Below, in pieces: positions 20,119-33,100 of a stretch of 64,000 bases of DNA. The notes under the pieces are model-generated. The model saw only the letters and a list, made by a program, of their open reading frames with translations. It made no database searches and was not told the origin of the DNA. The translations under genes were made by a program, and so were the position numbers. Where the stretch lies: positions 3,534,001 through 3,598,000 of the forward strand of contig NC_046674.1 in the NCBI RefSeq assembly GCF_003369915.1, read 5' to 3'. The DNA comes from Drosophila miranda (lineage: Eukaryota > Arthropoda > Insecta > Diptera > Drosophilidae). How positions within the stretch are numbered: the first letter of the stretch is position 1; each line of letters starts with the position of its first letter.

Positions 20119-23100
20119 GTAAGTGTGTGAAGAGGGGTAAACAGATGGGGTAAATGTCACTGCGTGGAAAACTTAGAAATTCCAGGCGAAAATTCTCAAC
20201 TCGTTTTCCTTCCCTCTGTATCTCTCTTTCTCTCACACTCTATCTCTCTCTCATCGTGTGTGTGTTCATTTAAGCGGAAAACGTGTATTCTTAAGAAAAC
20301 CAGAAAATCGAAACCAGGAATTGGGTCACTATGTCAAACGCGCTCCAACTCTGTTTCTGGCTTAGAGTCTGGCTAACTCCCTGGTCTCTGGTCTGGCTAA
20401 AACGTGTTTCATGTTCAGTCAATTTGTTCTTTTTATCTAGTCGCAGCTGCGCCGCTGCCTCTGTGGCTGCCGTTGCCTTAAGTGCTGCTCTTTTGGCCGT
20501 CAACACTTGACGCTAGGCGGCCTAAACAGCATCGCCTACCAAATGCCTAAAAAAGCGGGTGTGAATGTGTGTGTTTGTGTGTGAACGAGAGAGAAGGAGA
20601 GCCGTTTGTCTGATTGTCACCCGCGCGAATGGCTTAAGAGTACCCTCTAATTGAGTGGGATATACGTACATATATATATATATATGTGAAAGATAACTTA
20701 TTTTTGAAAAATATTTGACAAGAAATGCTAGGGGGAAATATACACATTAAATATTTTTCGACAAACATTTTTGTTAAAGATCACTAATAAGTATCGGCAA
20801 GCCATCACTGCCCAACGTTTTCTCAAGTAGTCGTCCGCTCTCTCGCTGAACATTCGCTCTCCCTCTCTCTTGCATTTTCGGGCACTCACTCGCTTCACTT
20901 GATCTTGCACTCTGTCGACGGCGACGCGACTGCATTGGAAGCAGCAGCGACTGCGCTGCCACGCTTTTACCTTGAGCACGCCTGCACTTGTCGCAGCACT
21001 CTCTGCTGTCCGCTGTCCGCTATCCGCTCGCCCCCCCTACCACCTCTGCAGTTTGCTCGTTATTTGAATTTTGAAATTCTGAATAAAGCCGAAATTGGAG
21101 CCAACCGCCTTTCGAAACTGTTAGCCAGACGGAATGGTTGGTTAGCTTTTATTTTGGTTTTTCTTCTCTCCTTTTTGATGTTTGCCAATAAAATTATTAC
21201 GACTTGGCCTGGCCGACTGCTAATGCGTTTTGAGGTCACGCCAGTTCCGCTGCCTGCCCCTCGTCCCATCCATCCATCCACCGGGCGGACGAACGGGTGA
21301 CCCAATAAAAAGATGTTTCGTGAGCGATGGATGCGATGGATGGGCGAACGTGTGTGCGCGCCTCCCGCTTACATTTCTCGGTCCATTTAACATGTGTCCG
21401 TTTTAGCTATTTCTGATTTGATTTATTTCAAAGTTATTTATTATACAACCAGGCCCAAAGCAAAACAAACAGCGTTAACAGAGAGCGACAGAGATAGAGG
21501 GAGAGAGAGAGGCAGCATGACAGCTGGTGCTCATGCTCCAACAGGATACGGCTACGGATACGGATACGGACCGGGGGATAGGGATAACAACACGGGAGAG
21601 GAGAGGAGCCATTATAGGTTGCTGGTTTACTAGTTAACGGGGCCTCACGCACATGGCCCATACACCGGAGAGTGAGAGAGAGAGTGAGTGAGTCCGCGAG
21701 AGAGAGGGTATTTAGAAAGAGAGAGCGCTGTGAAGGCGGGGGGCAGAGCGGGCACTGACACTGACAGTGGAGCAGGCAGCGTACCTTCGTCACCTTCATC
21801 ATGTGGTCTTCGTGCCTGTATAAGAGCAATAAATAATGCACACGACGAGCACCTAAGAGAGAGAGACCGAGAGCGAGAGAGAGACATAGAGATAGAGATA
21901 GAGAGATAGGAAAGAGTGAAAGAGAAAGTCGGCCACAGTCGGAGGAAAAGAGCGAGACGATTGAGAGAGAGTCGTGCGGGTGGCCTCTTTGGGGGGTGTG
22001 TGTTTGATTTTTGCACTTAAGAGCGCAAAAAGTGGCTTTGATTTTTGGCTATGCCCTATTACCGGGGTTTGGGGTCGCACGCCTGTGGGAATTGATTAGA
22101 TGGCCCCCAAAGGGAGGCCGTAATGAAGAGTCATTTAATTGTTAACTGTAGAATGAGTGGTTATGGGTTAGTAGATATACTCTCCCTCTTTTTTCCTCCA
22201 TCACAAATAGAGTACAAGTTATCCAAGGGGTGGAGGAGGATGGTTCTTTGGAAGGACGTTTCCCTTATTCGGACCTGGGGTAACCTTGGGTATCCTTACA
22301 CTTCAAGATGTGTGTAACTCATATTTGGAACAATTTATTAACTTACTGAGTTATTGACTACCTAAATACTAAAAATCATTCAAATCTAATAATAATTCCC
22401 AGAAAGAAGCATATACGTATGTAGTTCTCTGACGACTATGCTCGTAGCATTCTGTCTCGTTAATCCTTAAGTTTATCATCTCCCTCTTGGACGGTGATCC
22501 CTTGCATATTTTCCTTTAAAAGAGTATTCCGCAATTTGCTACAAGTTTGTCCGATTTCTTTCTCTTACATTGTTGTTGGTGGGTGGAGGTTGGCTTCCGA
22601 CTGCGTGGGAGTTCGCCCCCCATTTGCATTATCCCCTCTCTCAGTCTCTCTCCCGCTCTCCCGCAAAACTCTCTCCATCTCTCTAGTCCGCTCTTTCTCT
22701 CTCAGTCTGTCTCTCTTTGGATCCCTAGTACATATATAGCACGAATTCCAATTGAGGATAGGGATGCGAAGGCTAGCGTTAACCTATATAATTTTTTTGT
22801 TCCGCTTCGAACCACCTCTTCTCCCTCCCACCCCCACTCGCCAGTGGAACCCCTACCCCTGCTTTCTGCTGATTTTTCTGCTTTTTGGCAGTTGAAGGTT
22901 CTTTTTTTTTATACTTTAAAGAATTTTTTGTTGGTTTTTGTTATATTTTTGTTCTGTGTGTTTTTCGTGTGTTTTTTTCTGAGGCGTCGACAAACCGGAG
23001 ACGGCGAAGGGAACGAAGACAGAGACGCAGCAGTGATGCCGACTCTGTCGTTGACGTTGACGTTGACGTAGAAGCTGACAGCGACTGAGAGCCGAGGAAA

Positions 23101-25250
23101 ATTTTGTGTCGACGAGAGATGATTTTGGATTTGATTTTGGATTGGATTTGCATTTTTGGATTTTCTTCATGGTTTTGGATTTGGACTTGGCTTTGGTTTT
23201 GCAGCTGCTGTTGCACGATAACTTTTCCACCGATGGAATCTCAAAGTGGTGATTGCATTCGTGCAACCAATTGCTTTTAGATTTGCTTTTGCCCACTTTT
23301 GCCTACTGCTTTTGGCATTGATTGCCTTTTGATTTTTACTTTTGTTGTTGTCTTTTGCCTTTTGCTTTTGGGTTTGGTTTTAATGCTAAGTATACGCCTC
23401 AGTGAACCCAATTTAATTATCATGATTGTTTCTCTCTATCGCTGTCGCTGATGATTCTGCTTCTGCTGCTGCTGCTGCTGCTTTTGATGGAATTTAAATT
23501 TTCCAACTCCACAAACAGAGAAAAGCACAAGCACACACGCACACACACGAACGAACACAGAGAGGGAGAGCGAGAGAGAGAAAGAGAAAGAGAGAGCGAT
23601 TTTCCAACGTGTTTTTCATCTTTTTTGTTGTATTATTTTCTGATTATGTAAGTGGAAACGTAGAGCGCTGATAAAAGCGATGGCTGGCTGACGGACTGAC
23701 GGGCCCGGCCCGAGTCTCTGGCCATAATTACGAGCTTTAGATTCGCCCTTCGCCCATTTTTTATCAGTGGCTGGCTTTATTTATGCGTCCTCCCACAATG
23801 AAAAAAGAGCGGGAGGTGTTGGTGGGTGGGGGGGTGGGGGTTGGGTGCTTGATAGACAACAATTGAGCATTTGAAGTGCAGCCTAGCGCAAAGCGAGAGC
23901 AGAGGAGCAGTGCAGAGGGCAGAGAGGAGAAAGAGAACAACTGTGAGGGGAAGGCTGTTATTGTTGTTGTTGTAGCCAAAAACCCAAAACGAAAAGCAAT
24001 TAAATGGCCATGGATCATTGCACAATAAGTAAAGAATCAACGAAAATGAAAATGGGGAAAAAAAAAAGAAAAACTAACTCGCTCGCACACACACACACAC
24101 GCAACAATAGGCATATGATGAAAGAGAGTGGGAGTGGGAGCGGGTACGGGTGCGGGTACTGGAGTGAGAGTGGGAGCAGTGGCAGTCAAAACATAACTGT
24201 ATTTGCTTGGCCAGGCATATAGCCGTTGTTGTAGCCGCCTCTGTCGCCGCCTCTGTCGCCGTCAGCGTCGCTGCCGCTTGTCTCTTTGCACACACACCGC
24301 TTTCGGACACTTTCATATGAGAAAGAGAATGTGTGACAATAGAAGTTGCACGGCTTGCTGGTTGATGACGGAAGCTTCTTACGAAATCCGAAAACTTTAT
24401 AGCCATACGAGAGTCACTTATAATACTAATTCTCGTAACTGTAATTGGTTGTCAGACAATAAGTACAGCTGTAGAACACACAGCTTATTGTTTCTCCATG
24501 AGGAAAACACAATTTACATTAGTTTGAGCCAGAGACCAGTGTTGAACGGGACTGCTTCTCAAAATACTGCACTGCTTCACCCTTGAACTGCTTGTTCAGT
24601 GGAACGATTATGATAAACCCTTGCGGATCGATCTTTCCTTGGCCCTTCTTCTTCCGTTGCTTCTTCTGCTTGTCTGCACTACAAAATCCAGTGGAAACTT
24701 TGAAGGCCCCGAGCTTCTGCACGCGTACATATGTACGCATATATGTATGTATATACGTGAAAGCTATACAATAGTTTTGTAATCTATGGAGGGGATTACA
24801 TTTTGATAGATTTCTTTTTAAGGTATCAAAACACTGCAATTAACTGTCGATCTAATTATTTTTCATTTATTTTCCCGTTTCTTTTATTTATTTTTTGTTC
24901 TTATATAAAATACGAATGCGAATGCATAAAGAATCTCTCGAAATTGCAAACAGATAATCATAGCCGTTTACCGTTTACCGTTTACCGTTCGTTATTGGAG
25001 CACACTCTACGTGGCAGCTGCGCCGCTGATGCGTCGTCGTCGTCGTCGTCGACAACTCTAATCGCACCACCCACCCCCTCCCTCACACAGACACACCTCC
25101 ATATATCCCTTTTCCCCCTATTCCACCCACTTGTGGGAGAAGCAGTGCCTGTTTAATAAATAGGCCAAATATGTAATATTGCTAAAATGTGTTTATTGTA
25201 ATCTCTTTCACACACACACGCACACGCACACCCACTAATATACACAAACG
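20119..25250 (+). other. boule intron 1, first part
   Basis: Noncoding sequence dense in simple repeats: (TA)n at about 20668-20684, GA tracts through 21480-21990, TACGGA repeats near 21550, GTTGAC repeats near 23050-23070, a degenerate TTTTGGATTTG run over about 23090-23350, CTG triplets at about 23458-23482, GGGAGTGGGAGCGGGTACGG-type repeats near 24130-24180, CCGTTTA repeats near 24968-24990 and GTC triplets near 25030-25051. No supported exon. Confidence 0.5.
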
Positions 25251-26250
25251 CACGTGCACTGATGTGCAGTGCATCCCTTGGCCGCGCTCAAAGAGCAAGC
25301 GCAACCGAAAGAGAGAGCGCAGCACATGTTTTGCTCTCTCTTTTCCTCAGCTGACGCTGACTACGCTGCTCTCTGCTCTGCTCGGGCTCTGCTCGGGCTC
25401 TGCTGTGGCTCTGCTTTACCTCTGTTGTGGCTCTGCTACTGCTCTCGGGTCTTTTTTGGGCCCCCAAGTGGGGCGACGCTCGCTGGCCGCCGCTGAGTCG
25501 TTGTTCTATCGTCGTTGTGATTGCAACACTTTTCGATTTCACTTTGGCATTCTCCGTGTTCTCCTCCATTCAACGTTCAACGTTCGCCGTGTGCTGCCCG
25601 TGCTTTCGGTTCTCCGTTCCGTTTGTCGTCGTCAACGTCGGGTGTTCTCTGCTCTGCCTGCTATTGCTACTCGGCCAAAAAAAGCGTCAGTCGCTGTCGC
25701 TTCGCGCGTTGAAAGATTTTCACGTTTTTTTTCTTGTGTTGAACAACAAATAAATTTAATACAAAAAAAAAGAACAAAACAACAACAAAAAGTTCTACAT
25801 TTTAGCGTGGAAGCCAGCGTCGCAGTCAGCAGCGTATCGTGTTTGTATGTGTATTTTTTTATATGTGTGCGTATGCGTATGTGTGTGCCAGTTTTCATGC
25901 GTTCTGTCGCTACTGTTGCAACAGCAACAAAAACTAAAACATTTAACAACAAACAGTTACCACATCACCTGCACGCCCCCCCCTCCCTCATCTTGTATTT
26001 TTAAACTGCGTTTTTTTTCGCCAAAAAGGCCATAAAAAAAACAATAAAAAAAAAAACAAAAACAAACTACAAATACAACACGAAAGATTTTTAAGTGTTG
26101 GCCGCGCGGACAAAAGTCAACCAACGGACAGAGCGAGAGACACATACGAGAGAAAGAGAGAGGGACAGCGGGACAGCGGGACAGCGGGAACTACTATTTC
26201 GGCCAAAAAGTTAATGTGTGTGAGCCATAATAAAAGATATATGCACATAT
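25251..26250 (+). other. GC-richer intronic island, possible alternative 5' exon
   Basis: The segment about 25260-25740 is less repetitive and richer in C and G than the rest of the intron. It holds repeated GGCTCTGCT (about 25380-25440) and sequence resembling a fly 5' UTR. The 271-codon open frame here (25189-26004) is low-complexity and shows no domain. GGGACAGC repeats occur at about 26163-26188. An alternative boule promoter is possible but not shown. Confidence 0.25.
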
Positions 26251-27214
26251 GTATGTACAAAGAATACTATATATATGGAGATGGGTCCGTTGTACTATAT
26301 GGAAAATTCAGCCTGTGAGAACGTACTTGATTTTGGGGCTGACAGAAATGCTTGGATTTTTTATTGTTTTCGCCAGAAAAACAATTTACAACATAGAGCA
26401 GAAAAGAGACAGAGAGAAAACAGAGGTGAATAGAGGACAGTGTGGACAGGGTAGAGAATATAGAGACAGAGAACTGAGAAACGGGACAGAACAGATCCCT
26501 TATACAGAGAGGAATTACAACAGAGAAGAGTTGAAGGGCACATGCAGAAGATGGAAGAGATTTGGCAGAGACAGGAGACAGAGAAATGGGACAGAGAGAA
26601 GGGAAACAGGGTACTGAAATTGTGATAGACAAGAGACGGGAGGAACAATCCAAAGAAAAGATAGGCGAAAACAGGGAAATGTTATAGAGAAGAACTGGGA
26701 AGAATATAAATATCAAAAAGAGATATGGAGCTAAAGCTAGAGATTCACAGAGAAACGTACTAAAGGAATGTTCTCCCCACGCTCAGAAAGAGAGCGGGTC
26801 AGAGACAGTGAGAGAGAGAGAGAGAGAGAGAGTGAGAACTGACCAAAACAGAAGCAGCAAGCAGAGGGTGTGGAGAAGGAGAAGGAGCAGAATAACAACA
26901 TTTTTTTTTTTATATGCGTTTGTGGCACACAAAAGTTGTGCTTTTATGTTTGTTGTACCTCCTCCTCCTCCTCCTCGTCCTCGTCCTCGTCCTTCTTCTT
27001 TTTTTTTGTGTTGTAACATTTTTTGTTTTTGTTTGTATGTATACCACGGGCGAAATCATCGTTCCCCCGAGCCCCTCCCCTGCCCTCGTCACCACGTAAT
27101 CTGCCCATCGCCATTTCCCGTACCGAATCGACCCATCAATTCCCAGACTCCTTCCTTCTGAAACATTTTTTCTCCCAAAAACAGAAAATAGTCGTACGCC
27201 ATATCGAAATAGGA

Positions 27215-27254
<40 letters not shown>

Positions 27255-28367
27255 TTCTCTATTACGCGCTCTCGTCGTTTTCTCTTTTACCCCTCGTACG
27301 CCTCTTGACAATCGTCATTTGGCAGCGTCGTCGTCCTTCCTCCTCCTCCTGCACTTCTTACCATTCTCTCTTACCCACTTCTTGCTATTCTCTTTCTCTT
27401 CCTCCCACAAACTCCTTCCCTTTCCGGTGTTTGTGTGTCCCTTGTGTTGCCTTTCGCACACGTTGCGTATACGTAATGCCTCCGATAAACAACAACGAAC
27501 AACGAACAACAAAAGCAATAGCAACCCTTTCCAACTATTACCCCACACACGCACACCTCCCCCCCCCCCCATCCCCTCTCTATCATGTAGCGTTTTCGGG
27601 GGGTTGTGGCTAGAAAAGCTAGAATATTTGATTAATAAAATTTTTGCCTGGTTTTCTGTTGGCCTTTTTTTTTTTGATGAGTGGATAAACGATGCTTCGG
27701 ACAAACCGTCGACATTCACTCGCCTCACGCCTCCCCCCCTCTACTACTCCCACATATGATATGATATGATATAATATGATCATGATGTGCTATGTGGAAT
27801 GGATAAAACCAACTTTAACTTCTTTCAGTATTCATTTGATCGTGGCTCTAATTGGAAAACTTCTTCAAAGAAAAAATCAATCATCAATCCGTAACCCCCA
27901 CACATATAACAAGTGATAAAAGATACAAAATTGTATGCAAAAAAAAAAGCAGCAGCAACAACAAAAAGAGGTGCTAATATATAAAGATAGAGTTGAAGCC
28001 GCTTACAGTAGAGACGAGACCTAACCAAAAATTAAGTTCAGTTCTCGATCAAAAAGTAAAACCGAGTTAGTGGAAAGTTTTGTTCAATTTGATTTTTTCT
28101 GGCAGTACTAGAAGCTGCAACAAAACAGAAAAACAGAAAAACAGAGCAAACAGAGAAAGAAAATAAGGTAAAATATATATAGTAAATGTTGTACGTGTGT
28201 GTGTGTGATATTTTTAGTTGCATTTCGTCGTTGATGAAATGCTTTTGAATATCAAAACGTCGCATAAAGAACTGCTGCTACTGTCGCTGTCGCTGTCGCT
28301 GTTCTGAAAAATGCCAACAGTTTCGAAATAACCCACGCGGTTTCTCTGCCTCTATAAAGACAGACAG

Positions 28368-28370
<3 letters not shown>

Positions 28371-28410
<40 letters not shown>

Positions 28411-28427
28411 GAGAGAGAGCGAGAGAG
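28371..28427. repeat. (GA)n microsatellite
   Basis: A 57 bp near-perfect purine tract with only isolated GG or GC interruptions, in boule intron 1. Such mirror-symmetric purine runs can bind GAGA factor and can form triplex DNA. Confidence 0.9.
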
Positions 28428-29266
28428 AACCAATGGAAAATGTCGCCCCTGGGGATAGAGGAATGATATAGAGGAGAAAAATAATACCGCGTGTTTCGTT
28501 TGCCAAGACTTTTCCTTGTAGAGGGTGCTCCTCTTCCGATTGATTTCTAGAATGGAAGTTGTTTTCCCCGAGACCCACGAATATTTACTTTTTGGGAAAA
28601 CATTCCCTGTAGCGAGAGGTAGAAACGGCTTTCCTGGGACTTTCCTGGCGGACATTTTCTTTAAGCTTTCAATTCCTTAAATCATTTTTGTTTTGCCTTT
28701 TTGACTTATATAAATGTATGCCCCCTCTTGGGGGCCTAGATACACATATCTGTGTCTTTAGCTGCCGCTTTAGCCAGCGGCAAAGAGACACCCTGTACAT
28801 AAATCTAAATTTATAATGCCCCGGCCCCTTCCCCTTCGCCTTCTCCTTCTGCTTCTCCTCCTACTCCGCCGCTCTTTGCTCTTCAATATTCATCTAACTC
28901 CCCTTCCCCCCCGTCTTTGGCTCTTTGGCTCTTTGGCGTTTTATTCCCGTTTGTCGCCTTGGCTACAAGTGAAATTTTCCTTACTTGAGAGATTTTTCTT
29001 TATAAGCAAACGGCTACGCTATGCGACTCATGAGATGCCGCAAGTACTTTGCTTATATGTTTTCATTTAATTTTCCTTTTCGCTAAAGATACAAAAATGG
29101 CGAATGCCGTCGCCAGGCAACCAGGCAGCCAGGCAGTCAAGCAGTCAAGCAGCCAAGACGCCAGCCAGCCATCATTGGCGACAGCTGTTCTATGGGGGAG
29201 GAGGAGGAGGAGGAGGATGGTGCTCTCTCTTTCCCTTCCTCTCAGCTGCCACTGGCAATAAAAAGA

Positions 29267-29306
29267 TATAACACCCAGCGGCCCAGCAGTTCTCTTTTCA
29301 GTTATC
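29267..29306 (+). promoter_or_regulatory. Candidate intronic TATA + initiator promoter
   Basis: TATAAC at 29267-29272 is followed by initiator TCAGTT at 29298-29303, which puts the start A (29300) 33 bp downstream of the TATA start, the expected spacing. It faces the same direction as boule and could drive an alternative 5' end. It is a motif match only. Confidence 0.3.
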
Positions 29307-30121
29307 GAAACGAATTCTCGTAAACCAAAAAGTCGAGACATCAGCAGGGGCAGCAGTGGCAACAGCGGACGGCACAAAGTTCAAGGGGGGGCAGGAAAGA
29401 CTGGGGGTTAGCGAGAGTTAAGGCCATAAAGAAAATCTGTGTCACATGGAAAACAAGGCGTGGAAATGTATTATGGGCTGTGGGCTGTGGGCTTTGACTT
29501 TGTCTGAGAATCAAATGTAAGCCGGCGGCTACGACAAAACTGTATCTAAAAGATGCTCTGGTGCCGTAGGACCAGCCCACATGCAAAACTGTCACCAAAA
29601 TCAAACGGTAACCCGAACTTGCACTCTACCGTGGCAACCTCCCATTTGGACACACAACAGAGGAGATGTGGGGCCACAAACAGGCAGAGAGAGAGGGAGA
29701 GAGGGACATAGGGACACACCCACCTGAATAGACCATATGCAAAAGAGAGAAAAGAAGAGTGCAGTGGCTGCCGCCCCACCGTGTGGGTCAAATGCGTGCG
29801 GCTTTTATGGTCTCCATTGATTTTGTTGTAGTTTCAAAAAGTGTGACCATAAATAGAACCCCCCTCCAGACGATGGAGATGGAGCCACCCCCCACCCCCG
29901 ATACCCTGGGGACAGAGTGTGCTACCACCAGTGGTTGATGCGGATCGTAGATCGTGATTCGGTTCGGGGTTCTGGCTGTTTGCGTTCATTTTGCATACGA
30001 GAAACGGAAACGAAGCCAAGAGATGAGCGGCTGCAGAGAGAGTGCAGTGGAGGCGCTGCATTGAAGCGGAATCGAGGTGCCCCCCGGATCCCTCCATCGT
30101 GTAGGCCTGGCTTAGACCAGC

Positions 30122-30171
30122 CATTCATTCATTCATTCATCCATCCATTCATTCATTCATTCATTCATTCC
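30122..30171. repeat. (ATTC)n tetranucleotide repeat
   Basis: About twelve tandem CATT units with one CATC variant patch, 50 bp, within boule intron 1. Confidence 0.9.
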
Positions 30172-33100
30172 TTCGTTCGTATAACGACTACACATATTGT
30201 ATTCCGTTTCCACGCTTCATTCATGCTTTGGAACAGCGCACAAAAAGTTAATATTAGTTATCTGCATATTTTCACGGCCCACAAGCGGATGTAGCACACA
30301 CACTCACACACACGTGAGATACAGATACAAACTATAGATACAGATACAAATTACAGAAAACTACAGGCTTTGGCAATGGAGTTGCTTGCTTGGGGACCTC
30401 GGAGGGGGGGTGCGGGTCTGAATGTGTGGGAATGTGAGAAGTTTTTCGCGAAACGAAGTTTTTGCAACGATTTTCCGACGATCAATTATCGCATTCAATC
30501 TGTCGACTATCCGAATTTAATGTGGAATGTAAAACAGAAATTCGAAAGATACAAATGTATCTGTATCTCAACAAGATGTGTGTGTGTGTGTGTGTGTGTG
30601 TTTACTCATGTCTTTCCACGCGCCTCAGAGATTTCCGGCTTTTCATTGAGTTTTTCTCAATTTGTTTGTAATTAGATTTAATTTGATTTTTGTGAAAAGG
30701 GGTCGGGGGTGGCAGCTGTTAATTGGGGATTCCCTAAATGTATCTTTCGACCTTCCCAAAGGATACACAGATACTTTAGATACCTACAAACAGCCGCAAA
30801 AGCCATGGCTGGAGATGCAAGCGCCGACAGATACATATGCATGTATCTCGATATTTTTTTTATGTGAGAAATATTTCTTGCTTTGCTTCTTGCCTTCGAG
30901 AGCAAAGGCTGTGTGTGTGCGTGGGCTAGTGGTATCTGTGAGATACATTTGCATTGCTTTAGAGCAAATTAGCTCTGCGCTCGCAACATCTTGGCCATAA
31001 ACTGTAGCTTTGCCAGCTTTGCACTTGCCATCCATTTTCCAATTTCCATTTTCCATTCCCTTAAGTGGGTCACAAAATTTAAGACGCATTATGGCCAAGA
31101 AGAAGAATATTGGCCCAAAAGCGAAAATACGAGCAAAAACAAATGCACTGAGACACAAAGATACATATGTATCTAAGGGGAGGTGGTAGAGAAAGAGGTA
31201 GATCTGCAGAGCTATACAGATGCAAATGAAGGCGGAGGGGCAGGGGCAGGGGCAGAGACAGTGGCACAGCTACAGATACAGGTACATGCCTATAGATGGT
31301 TGTCCTCAAACCGAATCGTGGCAGCGGCAGTCGCAGCAGCTACTGATTGAAGTGCGAGAACAAAACTAACAGCAGGCGGCAGGCAGGCGGGCAGGCAGGC
31401 AGGCAGGCAGAATCATCGCTGGAGGAGAACGGAAGGAGGCTTTTGATGGAGGATGACATGCTCCTCAGCTGCGCTTTTTTCACTTTTCCACACACAATCT
31501 ATCTATCTCTCTCTCTCTCTGTGTCTCTCGTTGTCTCTTTCGGTGCGACCCATTGTCTGCATTTTTCGCATTTTAATTTTATGCTTTTGGCCTGGCCTAC
31601 AACGCACCAAGAGCAGAAGATGAGCGAGAGAGTGAGAGAGAGATAGATCTACACAGAGTGGAACAAAGGCAGGACAGGCGGCACCACCAGCAGCAGCAGC
31701 TGCCGTCTACAAAAATAGTTGGCAACCTCTTCACGCCTCCACACACACACACACGCAGGCAAAGACATACAAAAGTGCTCCATGCCCCCTGTCATCACAC
31801 TCTTAACAACTGCCACAAACCGCCCTTTCGCCTTGCCCCCCTCTTGAGTCACACTTTTACGTCATTTCTTTTCACTTTTTGCCTCCTTTTTTTTGGCTGT
31901 TGGCTGTTGCTGCTCCTGGCTTTTCCTTTTGACATTACATTTCCTTTAGTAGAGAATTTCGTTTGGTTTTTTCCTTTTTTGTGATTGCATTTTTATGGGT
32001 CCTCCCTTCCACTGTCCCCCTGCCGCTCTGTGTTCCCGTGCCCCGTGCCCCGTGGGTATTTGCATATTTATGCTTTATTTTTGGCAGTTTCCTTACACCT
32101 GATGCCACAGGACCGCCTATCGGTGATCCTGCTCGTGTCGGCCGTCTTCGGATTGTTGGAAATTGTTTTTTAATGACTTAATTTGCCACAGTATTTAATG
32201 GATGGATGGATGGATGTTGCCCTCTCTTCCCTCGGGCCTCGTTCTATGGTATCTGTATCAAATTCCGCTTTAAGCCTTTGTCAGCATAGACAATAATCCG
32301 CATCAGGGGACACCCAATCCAAAACAGAAGCTGCCATCTATCCGTCCCTCCTTCTAGCATCTTCGCCCATCGCTCATACGCAGCGTTGCACTCCCCCCGA
32401 AGCCCTGAGGGTCTGACGAGTGGCAATAAATCATCCAACCTAAAATGTTTCAAAAAACGGTAGCAGTAACCGCAAGCAGCAAATACACATATGTCAGAGG
32501 GCAGGGAAGAGCGGTGGGGGGCGGTGGGGGGGGGGATGGAAATGTTAGAACTTCGTGAGTTGGATGGATCTCTCTGGCTGTTGTGGATATATATTTGGCC
32601 GAGATTAATGCCAAACCAGAAACACCAATCCAATCCGTAGGAAGACTTCAAGTTCTCTCTCTCTCCCGCTGCGGGGCACAAATATTGGACAAGGGCCAAA
32701 AAGAAAAGAAAGGAAAACTAAGATCCCAAATACAAATACAAGAAGTTGGACAGGCAGCAGCGGTGGCAGCGGCAGCGGCAGCAAAAGTTTCATTGTTTCA
32801 CACAAGTTTTTTTTTTGGCTTTGATACGCACGCACACACATGCAAGCCAAAAACATGCCACACACACACACACACACAGACACACACAGATACAGATGCA
32901 CGAAAACACACAGAGAGATACTTCGTAGCAATTTGTGCTCGCGCTTTTGTAGTTTAACGTTTCCCTTTTGCTGCTGCCTGCCGCTGCTGTCGAGGATTAT
33001 GGATTTTTGTGTGTGCCACATAGTATATGTACGAGTGGCAGGCAGTAGAAGGGGAGGGCCTGGGTTGGCTGGTTGGATGGTTGGATGGCTGGATGTTGCT

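Noticed and set aside
25189..26004. 271-codon plus-strand open frame in boule intron 1
   Set aside because: Low-complexity Ser/Leu/Arg sequence over CT-rich and CTG-rich DNA; no domain, no conserved start.
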